64,000 nucleotides of DNA from Pyrocephalus nanus (GCA_038380795.1 CM076268.1:2715501-2779500), one strand, 5' to 3'. Counted from the first letter of the stretch, positions 36,501 to 62,957 are shown. The notes: generated by a model from the sequence alone, not told the origin. Made by a program: numbers and translations.

Positions 36501-39383
36501 AAACTTTCAGGGTGAGTTTTACGTGGCCTTGCTTACAGTTTTGAAGTTGAGCACGAAATTTTGTTGCAACTTCTGCATGACCTCAAATGTACATGAGCTA
36601 CCAAACGAGAAATTACCATGGCAGTTTGTTGCTCATGTGTTTTTGGGCTTGTTTTAATTTCTCTTCCCATGGCAGCATTCCTTACCTGCTCTTCAGACAG
36701 CATGAAAATTGTCTTGAGCAAGTCTTACCTGGCCTCCCTTGGCTATAATAAATCTCACCTGCAGCTGATTGATCCATCCTGCACACCAGTTGTGACAGAT
36801 TTGGTGACATTTTCCTTCCCACTGACCAGCTGTGGAACAATTAAAAAGGTAAAAGGGGAAAGAAAAGTTGTAACTTATAAGTTATTGATAGCTCATGAAT
36901 AAGAAAAGCTTGTAAAAGCAGTTTATGTAAATTGATTTACTTTCAATTAGCTCATCCCATTTCATGTTTCCTGTCTTCTAGTAGGAAGAATAGTTTCCTT
37001 TTTTAAGAGCCTGATGATCAATGAGCCCTTTAAAGGAAGTCCAGGAGGATCCATACAAATTAACGCCAAAAAAATCTCCTAGAGCTAGTTCATAGTATTG
37101 TTCTGATAAGGGTGACTGAAGTGCAGCTTTGGTACTTTCCACACTCCGTGCAGTATTCCTTAACCTTTTTGCTGCATGGGTTGGTTCAGTCTTTTGAAAA
37201 AAACAGGAGGAAGATTGATAATGTTTTTGGTTGCAGCCTGTTCCACATTTCTAAGGTGAATCTCAAATCTCTGACAAGCACAGCTGGGCAGCTTTGTAAT
37301 TTAAGTGCAATTGCTTTCAACTGCTCTGCTCCTACAACCACAGCTGAGCACCTCTGATGGTTCCTTCTGCAGGAGGAGGGTCACAGCATCACTTACACCA
37401 ACATTATCTCTCTCTCTTCGACTGGGAACATCATCACCCGTCAGAAGAACACAGAGATTATTGCGAAATGCAAAATGGAAAACAACTCAACCTTAGAAGT
37501 CTTTTACGTAACGAGAAATAACGTAATCCAGAACATAACTGCCATGGGGAGATACAATGTCAGCATGGCCTTCTACAGCTCAGATTCGTTCTCTGAGCCC
37601 GTTCATCAGTCCCCATACTACGTAGACTTGAACCAAACTCTCTTTGCTCAAGTCAGTCTTCAGTCCGCTGACCCAAACCTGCTGGTGTTTGTTGATACCT
37701 GCACGGCATCTCCACAACCTGATTTTGGATCGCCGACGTACGACTTAATCAGAAGCGGGTAAGACTCTAATTTTATTATATTCTTCTACCACAATCTAAA
37801 TTTCAAAGGTTTTATATGTCCTCCACTTACCTTCTTTAGTAGTCTGTGCTTGGAAGCGGAGTTTCAGAGAAATTTAAAGTCATGACATAAACAGAGGCAG
37901 GAGAAACATTCACCACATCGTTGTGTGCCCACATATAAAAACAATGTCCTAATTAAATGCTGCAGTTACAGACAACAGGACTTAGCAAGAATGATTATTG
38001 CATGTGGACTATTTTAATAGGTCTGTAAATCCCGTTGCAGCTGCAGTAAAGATGACACTGTGGTGACCTACCCGCCCCTTGAGCACCGTGGAAGGTTCAA
38101 ATTTAATGCCTTCAGGTTCCTGAGGAGCTTCCCATCGGTTTATCTCCAGTGTGACATTGTCATCTGTGACAGCAACAGCTCAAACTCTCGCTGCACCAAA
38201 GGCTGTATCTCCAGGCAAAAGAGAGCCATTTCTCCTCACACGTGGAAAACCAACACTGCAGTGGGTCCCATCCGCCTGAAGAGAGATCTCAGGTCTGCTC
38301 AGCACCCAGGTAAGAGGAATATATAGATATTTAAAACCTCATTTAGCACTTCCACGGTGTAAATCAATTACCTTCATCCCTCTAGTGATAAATAACAATG
38401 AGCCTAGTTCAAAACTAACAAGGCATCAGAGCGAGGGGTTCAACAAAGTTTGTGTTTTGTGAAGTCACTGCAGCACTTTTCAAACGGGCAGACTGGGGGC
38501 CTCTTGGGTTAAGATGTGCTCTTGAAGTAGAAAGAGCAGCCTTCACTCCTGGTTGCAGGATCTGTGTTCAATCAGAAAGGGTTATGAATGGCAAAACATT
38601 AAGCTCATTTCTCAAGGCACAGACCACTTAAAAACCACGTTCCAAATCATATTCAGGCTTGATTATGACCTGCGTGTCTTCTAAGGCCACACTCAATTCC
38701 ACCCAGTTTTATTTCAGTTCCCCTTTATTTCCACAGTGAAAGATTCTGCATCCAGGTGCATGAAACTGGACACATCTGAAATGTGAGCGGGGTTCAGGTG
38801 TAATGAGATCACACCTGAAGTCCTGTAAAGCACAGAACGAGTTTTACTGAGGCCAAGTTAGGAAAGCATTAGAAGGCTCAGGGTTAGAACCACAAAGTCC
38901 TTTTTTTTTTTTTTTCTTCCCAGCTTTGCTTCAGCAAATGTCTTAAATCTCTCTGGTTGTAAAGACAGTGATAGCATAGCATGGCAGAACCTTGGCTGCA
39001 GCAATCCCAAAGAACATCATGATGCTCTTCTGCAACAACTGTTTTATTACCAATTTTTACAACTCTTCAGTGCTACATATTCAGAATTTGCACACTGGGT
39101 GGGTCAGCTCCTCACAACAAAAATACCTGAAAAATCTTTATATCATTTCCCTGGAAATGCAATGGTATTCAAAACTTTAAACACTTCTTTTTTTTTTTTT
39201 CTCTACACAGAATCCCTCACTAAAGCAGACACTGAGGAAACCCCAAGCCTGCAACAATACAATTTCTACACTTTTGCACTTGTGGTTTTGGTTTCAAATA
39301 TTCTCATTGTGGTAGCTGTGATACTGAAACATCACAAACACCAAGCAGGATACAGTTACCAAAAAATCCAGAGCTCATTTTAA
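31697..39383 (+). CDS. CUZD1: CUZD1, CUB and zona pellucida-like domain protein 1
   Basis: Nine exons: join(31697..31778, 33729..33867, 34120..34334, 35237..35387, 35666..35889, 36676..36848, 37373..37758, 38041..38309, 39211..39383). They total 1812 nt, 603 aa, close to the roughly 607 aa of human CUZD1. Signal peptide about 1-20 (QFLLLPLFTALAL). CUB1 is residues 28-145, starting PRCGG, with SIKVYDGP. CUB2 is about 146-262, with CGGQLTGPNGTFSSPNYPAP and VYDGL. The ZP domain is about 271-525, with TCSSDSMKIVLSKSYL, VFVDTCTASP and YLQCDIVIC. A furin-type RQKR lies at about 515-518, followed by the patch TAVGPIRL. A transmembrane helix at about 565-586 and a short basic tail HHKHQ... follow. 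Mammalian CUZD1 is an epithelial (pancreas, uterus) membrane/granule glycoprotein; the cleaved ZP ectodomain is expected to polymerise. It is the only one of the three ZP genes here with a visible membrane anchor. Confidence 0.95.
33554..33593 (+). repeat. (AAAT)n microsatellite in CUZD1 intron 1
   Basis: About nine uninterrupted AAAT units, in CUZD1 intron 1, 136 bp before exon 2. Confidence 0.95.
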
Positions 39384-39448
39384 CTACTTGAGGAGATTTT
39401 TGCATTTGTGTCAACTCCTATGCAGATCTGTCACCTGAAGAGGGGATA

Positions 39449-39454
39449 AATAAA
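39449..39454 (+). terminator. CUZD1: Polyadenylation signal of CUZD1
   Basis: AATAAA in GGATAAATAAACATTATG, about 66 bp after the stop codon. Confidence 0.75.
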
Positions 39455-40457
39455 CATTATGAGAGAAAAAAAAAACATCTACGAAGTAACAGCATTGGAA
39501 CTCAACACCACTTGGGAAAATATTTCAACTTCTTTTGTAATTAAAAAAAAATCCAACAAACACCAAATAAAAAAAACCTCTCAACTTAGTACTCTGTCTT
39601 AACTCTGAGCTGAAAAAGAGTATGTGTCTACCCCAGGGTGTTTCTTAGAAAGCATGTAAAACCAAATTTTTACAGTTATAAAGTACAAGAAATTAAGATC
39701 CTTTTTTCTTAAAAAAAAACAAAACCAAAACTTTTAATCTTTTCAAATCACTTTGAAACCGCTCCTGCTCTGAGTTTAGCTGAGGGACAACTGCAAGATA
39801 TCAGTCCAAAGCAAACTGTACTCTCTTCCCAATCTGCTCCTGAGTTGCAACCATCAAGATGTGACAGTCTCCTTAAAAGACATCAGTTTTCCTGGAGAAG
39901 AAAATATTAGGCAGACTAAATAAAGATTTGGATTCTACACATCTGTGCTGCTTGTTGAGTCAAAATATCCCCATTAGTATTTTTTTCCCCAAAATGTCTT
40001 TGCATGCACCCAACTTAGGGTTTTACCACAAAGCCCCCCCAGAGTCCAAGTTAAATGCTGTACCCCAGAATCAGAGAGCAACCAACAGAATGAAGTTTGA
40101 AGGTTGAGTTTCCAAAAAAAAAAAAACAACTGATTCTGTGCAGGTAAAAAGAGATGCAGTAACTCAGTTTATTCAGAGGTCAAACTGAAACTGGGGGACT
40201 GTTCAGATGGCTTTCAACACGTGTTCTTGAAATAAATAAGCCACAAAGGGCATACAAAACTCTCATATTTAGGAAAAAACACACATTCCTAAGATCTTTC
40301 ATAAAACCAACAACTGTGTGCAACAGTGGGTAGAATTACAGTAACAAAATGCAAGTTAACAACACTGAGGTTTCCTTACAGCTGTAAATCCATAAATACT
40401 AAGCTTTGTAAATGTAATTGCCCTTAAAATATTTACACTGAAATCCTACATCTCTGT
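39455..40457. other. Convergent 3' ends of CUZD1 and C10orf88
   Basis: About 1 kb between the two convergent coding regions. It holds the C10orf88 3' UTR on the minus strand plus A-rich runs (39541-39551, 39710-39720, 40117-40128). No other gene is seen. Confidence 0.6.
40168..40173 (-). terminator. Polyadenylation signal of C10orf88 (minus strand)
   Basis: TTTATT on the given strand is AATAAA on the minus strand, 285 bp beyond the stop codon at 40458-40460. It is the best-placed candidate I see. Confidence 0.55.
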
Positions 40458-43400
40458 TCATCTCTCTCCATTGGAAAACCCTTCATTAGAATCATAGTGT
40501 GCTTGTGAAATTTTGTTTGGCTTTGAGTTCTGAACCAAGTCCATCAAGAGAACCATTTTATTGTCTATGTGTGTCTGAAGAGCCTGGATTTGCTGATCAA
40601 TATAGTCCATTAGCTTTTTCTCCATCAGATCCATATTTTTGGAGATGATCTTTTCCAAATAGGAGCAAATAGGCTGTTGTTCTAGTCTGTAAATAGAGAA
40701 AATACAAGAGTTAAGTATAATCTATTTCTTAATATATTAGCATATTAGAGATTTGGGCACTCAAACTTCTTTTAAATGTAAAATCTCATTTATTAGGCAG
40801 TGAACTATATTTATTAGCACAACAAAATACCCTGCCTACCACATTTTAAATTTCTTTTCTTTTTAAATAAACATTAATTAATAAAATAAAAAGTAGTCAT
40901 CTTTCTTCAACCTTATTTTTTCAAAGGCTCAAGGATGCATTAGAGAGCTTAGTTAGACAAAACAAACCCCACACAACTCAACAGTACACACTGTTCAAAT
41001 TCTGTCAGCATGGCAGACTTTGTCCTTCTCAGCAGAAGTGCTTCAAGAATTATCCAAACTATGCAACTCTTTGGTTTGGCACTGCATTCTTTAAAAACAC
41101 AGCATTCTTTCAGGAGCTGGAGATATTCGGGCTCTATTGCAATCCCAATTCCTACACAACATTCCCTCATCTCACAATTTCCACTATTGTTCCTTAGGTA
41201 TCAAAGTCAGCTGCAGAAATGCCAACAAACGAGTAGGAACAGGCACACACCAAGTACAGCAAAAAGGTTGGGTCACATTGTGGGGAAAAAAGGAAAACAC
41301 AGGGATTTGGGAGGTAGAAAGAGTCAAAATGTAAATGAGGTAAAAGACAAGAAAGGCAAACTACATGTGTATGGAAATGCAAGAACACACTTTTTAAAAA
41401 TTGTAAGAGGTGAAATGGAGGTAAAAGACAAACAGTTTAGTAGCAACAAATGATGTGATTTGTTCTGAAAAAACTCCCACATTCAAGCAGCCCATCTGAA
41501 AAATTAACTGTAACCATGCTCATTGCCACACAGCCTTCAAAACCACACACCATCTCAAATTTGCTGCTGTTAATGAGAATAAAATTATTCATTTTGCTTA
41601 AACTAGTCAATAAACACAGTAAAGCCACTACTTTCAGAAGTATCACAAACTCAACTCACCCAACACACTGAACGCCTTCCTCTTTAGCCACTGAGATTTT
41701 CCTGAGCTGCCTCTCTCCATCCTTTAGCCGGAGGTGACTCACCTGACTGCATAAGTTTTGAAGAAAGGGAAGAAGCACCTGTGGGTTGGCTACATTTGGG
41801 CTTTCACCCGCTTGTTCCTGCACGTGCAAAGATCCCACGACTTTCAAATCGTTCCTGAGGTCAACTGCATTTTGCTGGGCAGCAAGTCTGATTTCAGAGT
41901 CAAAAGCGTTCCCTCTCTCAGGTACCTCTGTGTTCAGATCATGACTTGTTTTTAGGTCCTTACAGACTGTTTCACTTGTTAAATGATTTTTAAGGGGCAG
42001 AGGTTCATTGGCTGAGTGACTTGGGGGTGACTGAACAGCTGCACTGCGCAATCCATCTATTGCACCGTCACCTCCAAAGTCGGAATTCTTCCCCAAGATC
42101 CAACTAAGTTTGTCTCCAAGAGGTAAACTGTTCTGATGGGAAGAAAAATAACACAATTAATAATATTGAAATATGCTGGAAATTACACAGTAATACAAAC
42201 AGATATAACAGCATTCTACTAGTGTGATGTAAGGATTTTAGAAGTAGTTCTGAATAACACTCTTATGGAAAAGCACAGGAAGATGTTTTCCCTGTACATA
42301 TGATGTGTTAGTTATCTTGTCATTCTCTAAGAAAAGAGCTTTACTGGCTTTTTACCACACTGTGTCCCCAGGACTGAACATTTTTAACAGCAGATGAATT
42401 CAGGATTCTGTTGAACAGTTCACAGGCTCAGGATCTAAACCAAGTGCTCTGTAAGAGCACATTCCCTTTAATTGAAGGTGACATAATGACCATAAAGGTC
42501 AAAACCAGCCCATCTACCTACATCCCAAACATTCCAGGGAATGTGCCCACCATCCTTGACAAGCAGTGACAGTGAAGTTTAAAATAATAATGAAGAGTTA
42601 TTAACTCTGGCCTTGGTGAGTGCACAGCGACTCCTGGAGCACACAGCCTCTCCTCGCTGCACTCACGCGAGTGGCAACAGCTAAACCAGGATTAAAATGG
42701 CAGAAAGTGTGGGTTAAAAAAAAAACAAAAACAGAACACTCTTAAGCTGGAAAGTTCTCAGGTCAGTAGTGTTCATGCTCACAGAAGAGCACAGTGACTT
42801 ACCTTCTGCTGACATCGGACCATGTCCATGAGCTGCTGAGCACCTGGAGACAACTTGGATCCCATGGATTCCATTATAGTTTGCACTCTGTCTAGATCTA
42901 TGCTCGAGCCTAGTGAAGGAAAATCAGTTGCTAGCTTTGCAGACACTGCTTTCACTTCTATAATTATTTTACTGATGAGTACTCTCTGTGTCTCACCAAA
43001 GGAGAGCAGCTATTGCAAGAAGAAACAAAAAATATTTTGGTTAGGAAAAAAAACCCCACCAGTTTCAATTTCTTTGTATGTAGGGGACAATGCATTTGAG
43101 TCTTGGGGGAAATTATGCTGAACTCTTCCAGGGAAATTCAGCCCATTTCTCCTTGCTACTATTCCCCATTCTGACTGGAACAGAGGTGCCTGAGTGCCCC
43201 AAAGATGAATCAGGCCTTGATCTTCTAAGCATGTAACAGTAGTGGCCATATGATTTTTAAAAGCTTATCTAACCACGTCAGAGTAGACAGTTCTACTTAC
43301 AGATCTGCAGTTTACCTGATTTATTATTTATTATTTTTTTCCTCTAAATTACCTGTATCTCATATAAACTCTTCATGAAAACTGAGATACAAATTTAAAA

Positions 43401-45116
43401 GAACTCTGCTAGCAAGACAAAGTACCAACTAACAGATTTTTAGGTTGTTATATGAAGTGAAGGGTATAAAAGCCAGTAATTTGATGAAGAGCAATGCAAT
43501 TTAGTCAATTCAGGGATTAAAAACACCAAGGAAAATAAAACAATTGTGCTTAATTCCTTACCTTAATTCTACAGGAGGGTGCAGGGCATTCAAACTTATG
43601 GTGCTTGTGGTATAAAGTAACCTCTTCAGTTTCACTACAAAAGTAAAATAAATAAGCTGTGACATCAATACGCTGTTATTTGTAGAAATATACTATATTG
43701 GTAAATATTTAGGTAAGAAACAAGACTGACCCAATATATTTCTAATGCTGCTTTAATGTTTCTAATAGTTTTAATTTCTAGTTTCGAGAACCTTTTTTGT
43801 TTCTAATGGCAGTTTTAATGCTTACATGCAACTTGTGATGAATCTTATGGAATATGTACATAAAAAAATTAGTCGTATGTGTACATACACTATGTACTAG
43901 AGAAGCTTTTGAGGCTCACTGTGTTCTTCACACACCTTCCCTGAGGCTCTGAGTCCTCTGGTTTCTATTTAGCTAATTAAGACGTGCCATGTAATGACTT
44001 ACAAACAAAACAGAAACGCTGCTTTATTTCCCCCGGCACAGTATGGAAGGAAGTATCGAAGGGGAAAACAAAACCTTCTTTTTTTTTAATTTTCTCTCTT
44101 TTTCCTTAAAGTGTGGGATGACTACTTATTAAAGACACAAGAGATCTTTCCCGGAATCACAGAATGGTTTGGGTTGGAAGGGACTTTGAAGACCATCTAG
44201 TTCCAACTCCCTTGCCATGGGCAGGGACACCTTCCACTATTCCAGGTCGCTCCAAGCCCCGTCCAACCTGGCCTTGGACACTTCCAGGGATGGGGCAGCC
44301 ACAGCTTCTCTGGGCAACCTGTGCCAGGGCCTCACCACCTTCACAGGGAAGGATTTCTTCCTCATATCTAATCTAAACCTGTTCTGTGTCGCTGGGAAGC
44401 CACTCCCCTTTGTCCTGCCACTCCATGCTTTTATGGTCTCTCTTCACCTCTCTTGACCGCTCCTTTCAGGCACTGGAAAGCACAATTAGGCCACCCCAAG
44501 CCTTCCCTTTTCCAGGCTGAACAACCCCAATTCCCTCACTCTTTTTAAAAAACATCGGGTCTATCACAGCAGGAGCCCCTGACAGAGACACACACACCCA
44601 AAACACGAGGCTGCCTGGGGGCCGTGAGCGCCCCTGTCCCCCCGTGCCCCGCACTCACCCCGTGTCCCGGCTCTGTCCCCGGCCGGTGCCGCAGTACTCC
44701 TCTCCCACGTACACCTCCATGTTGCGGGCCTGGCTCAGGATCCCCACGGACACCATCGCGGCGCCGGGCCGGCACTCCAGCCGCAGCTCGCAGGGCTCCT
44801 GCCCGCGCTCCCGCCGCTCCACCACCACGGGCTCACCGCTGCAGGGAGGGGGGGAAACCACACGGAAACCACACTCATCGTCCCGCCAGCCCCGCCGCCC
44901 GGCCCCGCCCGGCGCCCCCTCAGCCCGCCCGCCGCCCCCTCACCCGGGCTCGCCATCCGCGGGGCCCCTCCGCACGCACAGCGCCCGGGACAGGCCGCCC
45001 GGCGGCGCGCAGGGCCACGAGCACCGCGCCCACACGCAGCGCGGGCCCCGGGCTGCTCCCTCCTCCTCCTCCTCCGGCTCCTCCGGGCCCGGCGGGGCCG
45101 CTCGGCCGCTCCACAT
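40458..45116 (-). CDS. C10orf88: C10orf88 / PAAT, ATPase associated with mitochondrial ABC transporters
   Basis: Six exons on the minus strand: complement(join(40458..40686, 41660..42132, 42803..43009, 43562..43634, 44659..44838, 44944..45116)). This gives 1335 nt, 444 aa; the human protein is 445 aa. The N-terminal part (about 58-142) holds PVVVERRERGQEPCELRLEC and GILSQARNMEVYVGEEYCGT. Exon 4 is helical, with VLISKIIIEVKAVSAKLA and the LSPGAQQLMDMVR region. Exon 5 (about 212-368) is polar and probably disordered. The last exon is a probable coiled coil (EKIISKNMDLMEKKLMDYI) ending FSNGER. The human protein (PAAT) is reported to be an ATPase binding mitochondrial ABCB7/ABCB8/ABCB10 and affecting haem/iron balance; the role here is by homology. 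The frame is open upstream to about 45224 with in-frame ATGs, but the start at 45116 gives the expected length. Convergent with CUZD1. Confidence 0.92.
44155..44555 (-). mobile_element. CR1 LINE fragment, inverted, in C10orf88 intron
   Basis: Starts AATCACAGAATGGTTTGGGT, then CCTTGGACACTTCCAGGGAT, GGGGCAGCCACAGCTTCTCT and TTCCAGGCTGAACAACCCCA. It is a roughly 400-bp reversed CR1 in the intron between C10orf88 exons 2 and 3, about 100 bp from the exon-2 donor. Confidence 0.92.
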
Positions 45117-45260
45117 CGCGGGGCCCGGGGCGGCGGCAGCGGCGGCAGCGGCGGGAGGAGCGAGAGCGGGCCGGCCCTCAGTGGGTACGCGCATGCGCTG
45201 CCCGCGGGATATGCGCATGCGCACCGGGACAGGCAGCCCCGGAGGGCGGGGGGGACGGGG
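44620..45260. promoter_or_regulatory. CpG island spanning C10orf88 exons 1-2 and promoter
   Basis: A sharp rise in G+C and dense CpG dinucleotides compared with the AT-rich surroundings. It covers both first exons and the upstream flank. The long plus-strand frames through it are composition artefacts. Confidence 0.85.
45188..45223. promoter_or_regulatory. Two NRF1-type palindromes upstream of C10orf88
   Basis: CGCGCATGCGCT at 45188-45199 and TGCGCATGCGCA at 45212-45223. The second matches the NRF1 consensus (YGCGCAYGCGCR) perfectly; the first is close. They lie 72-107 bp upstream of the C10orf88 start codon, where NRF1 commonly activates CpG-island promoters. The site calls are from sequence; regulation is inferred. 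Confidence 0.7.
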
Positions 45261-45436
45261 AATCCCGGGATGGGGAGTGAGGGAATCCCGGGATGGGGAG
45301 TGAGGGAATCCCGGGATGGGGGGGTCAGGGAATCCCGGGATGGGGGGGTCAGGGAATCCCGGGATGGGGAGTTAGGGAATCCCGGGATGGGGGAGTCAGG
45401 GAATCCCGGGATGGGGAGTCAGGGAATCCCGGGATC
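45255..45436 (+). repeat. GC-rich minisatellite, 22-24 bp unit, eight copies
   Basis: Eight copies of GGGAATCCCGGGATGGGG plus a variable GAGTGA / GGGGTCA / GAGTCA tail, each containing CCCGGG. The array starts directly beyond the C10orf88 CpG-island promoter. Copies differ mainly in G-run length and the last bases. Confidence 0.95.
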
Positions 45437-45639
45437 GGCGCCCTTGGGAAGGACATCTGAGGTCATCGGGCCCAGCGCTGTGCCCCTGCAGCACCTTGTC
45501 ACCCAGACCGTGGCACTGAGAGACACGTCCAGCCCTTCCTTGAGCGCCTCCATCGCCCCCCTGGGCACCCCATTCCCATGCCCGACCTGAACCTCCCCTG
45601 GCGAAGTCAGGGCAGTGCCCTCTCCTCCTGTCGGTGGTT

Positions 45640-45908
45640 GCCTGGGAGAAGAGGCCGACCCTGAGGCTGTGCCAGGGCAGGCTCAGGTTGGATCTCAGGG
45701 AAAGGTTCTTCCCCCAGAGGGTGGTGGGCACTGAACAGGCCCCCCAGGGCAGTGGGCACAGCACCAAGGCTGCCAGAGCTGCAGGAGGGTTTGGATGATG
45801 CTCTCAGGGACAGGGTGGGATTGATGGGGTGTCTGGGCAGGGCCGGGAGTTGGACTGGATGATCCTTGTGGGTCCCTTCCAACTCAGCATATTCTGTGAC
45901 TCTCTGAC
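45640..45908 (+). mobile_element. CR1 LINE 3'-end fragment
   Basis: GGTTGGATCTCAGGGAAAGG, CCCCCAGAGGGTGGTGGGCA, AGGGCCGGGAGTTGGACTGG and the 3' end CCTTCCAACTCAGCATATTC then TGTGACTCTCTG. Same subtype as the copy near 23.4 kb. Confidence 0.92.
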
Positions 45909-45954
45909 AGCCGCCTGGCTACAAACTCCTTTTGGTCCCTCTGCCCAGGGTCCG

Positions 45955-46060
45955 TGGATGGGCTACCATGGTCTGGTTGACAAGGTGATGTTGGGTCATA
46001 GGTTGGACTCGATGATCTCAGAGGTCTTTTCAAACCAAACTGATCCTGTGATTCTGTGAA
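45955..46060 (+). mobile_element. CR1 LINE 3'-end fragment
   Basis: GGTTGGACTCGATGATCTCA, then GAGGTCTTTTCAAACCAAAC and TGATCCTGTGATTCTGTG. A separate short CR1 tail immediately after the previous one. Confidence 0.88.
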
Positions 46061-47051
46061 ATTCAGTAATATGGCAAAATTCAGAACTGCTGGATTCTCC
46101 CAAGTTGCGTCCTGATGGCGCACCACACAGGAGCGAGGCTGTGAATAAAAGAGGCTATAAATAAAAGATGGGGTTCATTTAATTTTCAGTAGGATCCTGG
46201 CTTCTGGAGTCGGGGAAAGCTGCTCCTGAGGCTGTGGCACAGACACAGAGCCAAGGAACACGGGTATCGAGTTCTGCTTCCACCCAGGGCTCAGCACAGG
46301 AATGTTCACCGGGTGTGTGGCTGTCGGGAGATGGACCTGAGCAGGCTTTGCACAAGCTATAATTAAAAATACAGCCAGCACCTCAACGTTTTGTCATCCA
46401 AACCATTGTTTTGTGGGATTTACCAGCAATGGAAAAGTGGATTTGCTCTGTCTTAATTAAAGAATTAATTAAAATTAATTAATGCAAATGCTTTAGCATG
46501 AAAAACTGTCTTGTCTCAGTCTCTTTTTTTGTGTTTCTAAATGTGCTTGATTGTTCCAAAATGTGTTGCAACTTCATACAGTTTTGAAGCATTTATTTTT
46601 TTTGCTTTTGGTGACAATGTGGTTGCATGGAAGATCATTCTGATCCTTGGAGAGCAATGATCTGCACAAAATTACGGACTTTTAGCAAGGAGAACTGCAT
46701 TTAACACTGGAGGGACTGGGTAAAATCCCTGTTTTGGGGATTTCCGTGTGTGTGTGGGATTTCCATGTGTTTATAGGGTTTCCATGTGTTCATATGCACT
46801 GTATATTCCATATTTTTAAAGCAAAGATGAAGAAACAGAAAGCAACAAGCTGAAGTTTCAAAGATTAGATTGTTTCACACTGGAGGTTTTTTTTTTTTTT
46901 TGCTGAGCTGGAATAGCCAGGGTAAACATCCTAAACACTGTTTTTGTTACTAGCGATATTTTATGTTTGTAATCTCATAAGATCTCACAGTGGAACGAAA
47001 GCCCTTTAGAATAAAACCAGTTTGATCCCGGCACGGCTCGGTGCTCCCTCT

Positions 47052-47090
47052 CCAATCAGCATTTAAGGACGTGCTGCTTTTTATTTGCAT
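47052..47090 (+). promoter_or_regulatory. Possible promoter elements of the ADAM9-like gene
   Basis: A CCAAT box (CCAATCAG at 47052-47059) and an octamer ATTTGCAT (47083-47090) lie 209-247 bp upstream of the predicted start codon. No TATA box or CpG island is seen. Short motifs occur by chance, so this is only a suggestion. Confidence 0.35.
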
Positions 47091-47298
47091 TGAGCCGTCT
47101 GACCAGTTTCCTCGCAAGCCCAGTGGATTAAATTTTACTTCCCGTTCCCTTAGCAGAGATGCAGTGTCAGGGTGCTTTTTTCTGTTGTTTGCCTTGGGAG
47201 CAGACGGTTCTTGCTCTTCTGGTTCCGTGTGGAGCAGCCAGAGCCAGGTACGCTCAGTCTGCTGGGACACCGGAGTGGTTTCTCCGGGAAGTCCAGTC

Positions 47299-61694
<14,396 letters not shown>

Positions 61695-62957
61695 AAAGCT
61701 TCTTGGGGACCCTCAACCAATTCTGACAAGTAACTGGCCTGAAAAAAAAAACCCAAATTACAAGATTTCAATCGTCCAGTCCACTCCTCGTGCGGACAAA
61801 ATGCCCTTGGGAAGCAGGTACCTCTGGGAAAGACTGGATACCAAGAGGCACTGAACGCAGATTTGGTGACTCCCAGTGTTTTGCTGCTTGCTGCTGGCTG
61901 TGTTTGTGCCTCCTCTACCTCACCTCTTGTTTTTTTTGAATCAGAAGCCTGAAGCTCAACACTCATAGGGTTACACTCGTGACAGTGTGTGAGTCTGAGG
62001 TGCAGGCCAAGGAGAAGTGAATTCATTTATTTACAGATATGATTTATTCAGCTCCAGCTCCGTCCCTTTCCATTTCAGGTAGTTTATAAAAGTAACCTCA
62101 TATCTGGGGGCACCAGGAACAGTGTGAGAAAGTGTGAAAGAAACCATCCAGTTACAGAAAATGTGGGATACCGGGAAATACACTGTGCAGCTCAACAGTG
62201 GTGCAGTGTCTGCTGGTCATTGCAGCTCGGGATTTTTTTGCTTTTGTCCACTACAAAAGCAACAGATTAACTTGGGTCATTCGAAATGAGACAAGACACC
62301 AGCACTGATTTAAAATGGAACGTATGGAGTGACACAGTTTGTCCAAATGGGTCTCCATCCAGGAGAGGGATCCAGAAAATCCAGGAAAAAAAAAAGTCTG
62401 CATCAAAATGGAAAAGCAGATGCTGTGCAGAGAACAACTCACTGGGAAGGACAAAACTATGGGTACAGATCTACCTGTCCAGCAGGGAGTGACCAACAGC
62501 CTGGCTGTGTTCATGCCAATTTGGGAGTGTGAACTAGGGAAAAGAGTGAATAGATTACAGAACTGCCTTACCAATAAAATATTTCTAAGCCCTCAGGTGG
62601 CCACATCACTGAAGAACTGGACAAAAGGACCCAAAACATATTGCAGGCAAAAATCTGCACTGGCAAGGAGTGTCTGCCAAAGGAGTGTCTTCTTCCTTAC
62701 TCACTCAGGATCTTAAATTGTTATTATAATTAAATGACTTAATTAAGATTTTTGTTATGAAATATTCCTGTAATTTAGGCCTCAATCACCAGGGGCAGCG
62801 CACTCGGTGGCATCTTTGTTCAAAGATCTTAAAAGCCACCACTGGGTACACAGAGAGGGCTCGGCCATTTGGCGCTCCTGGGTGCCACCAAAGCGAATAA
62901 CTGAGTGTATTGCGGCGCGAGAATTGGGTGGGAAAAGGGGTAAAACCAGAATTGTGA
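61695..62957 (+). other. Probable 3' UTR of the ADAM9-like gene and spacer to PSTK
   Basis: No coding signal recognised. An AATAAA at 62573-62578 (CCAATAAAATATTTC) would give a 3' UTR of about 880 nt. Open frames around 62.3-62.7 kb match nothing I know. The base composition turns sharply GC-rich after about 62960, where the PSTK promoter begins. Confidence 0.55.

Noticed and set aside
44624..45303. Plus-strand frames of over 200 codons through the C10orf88 first exons
   Set aside because: Low-complexity Pro/Arg/Ala/Gly translations caused by the CpG island and minisatellite; the minus strand carries the real exons.
62286..62716. Open frames in the ADAM9-like 3' flank considered as a retroviral or retrotransposon fragment
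   Set aside because: No LTR ends, primer-binding site or recognisable gag/pol motifs could be seen.
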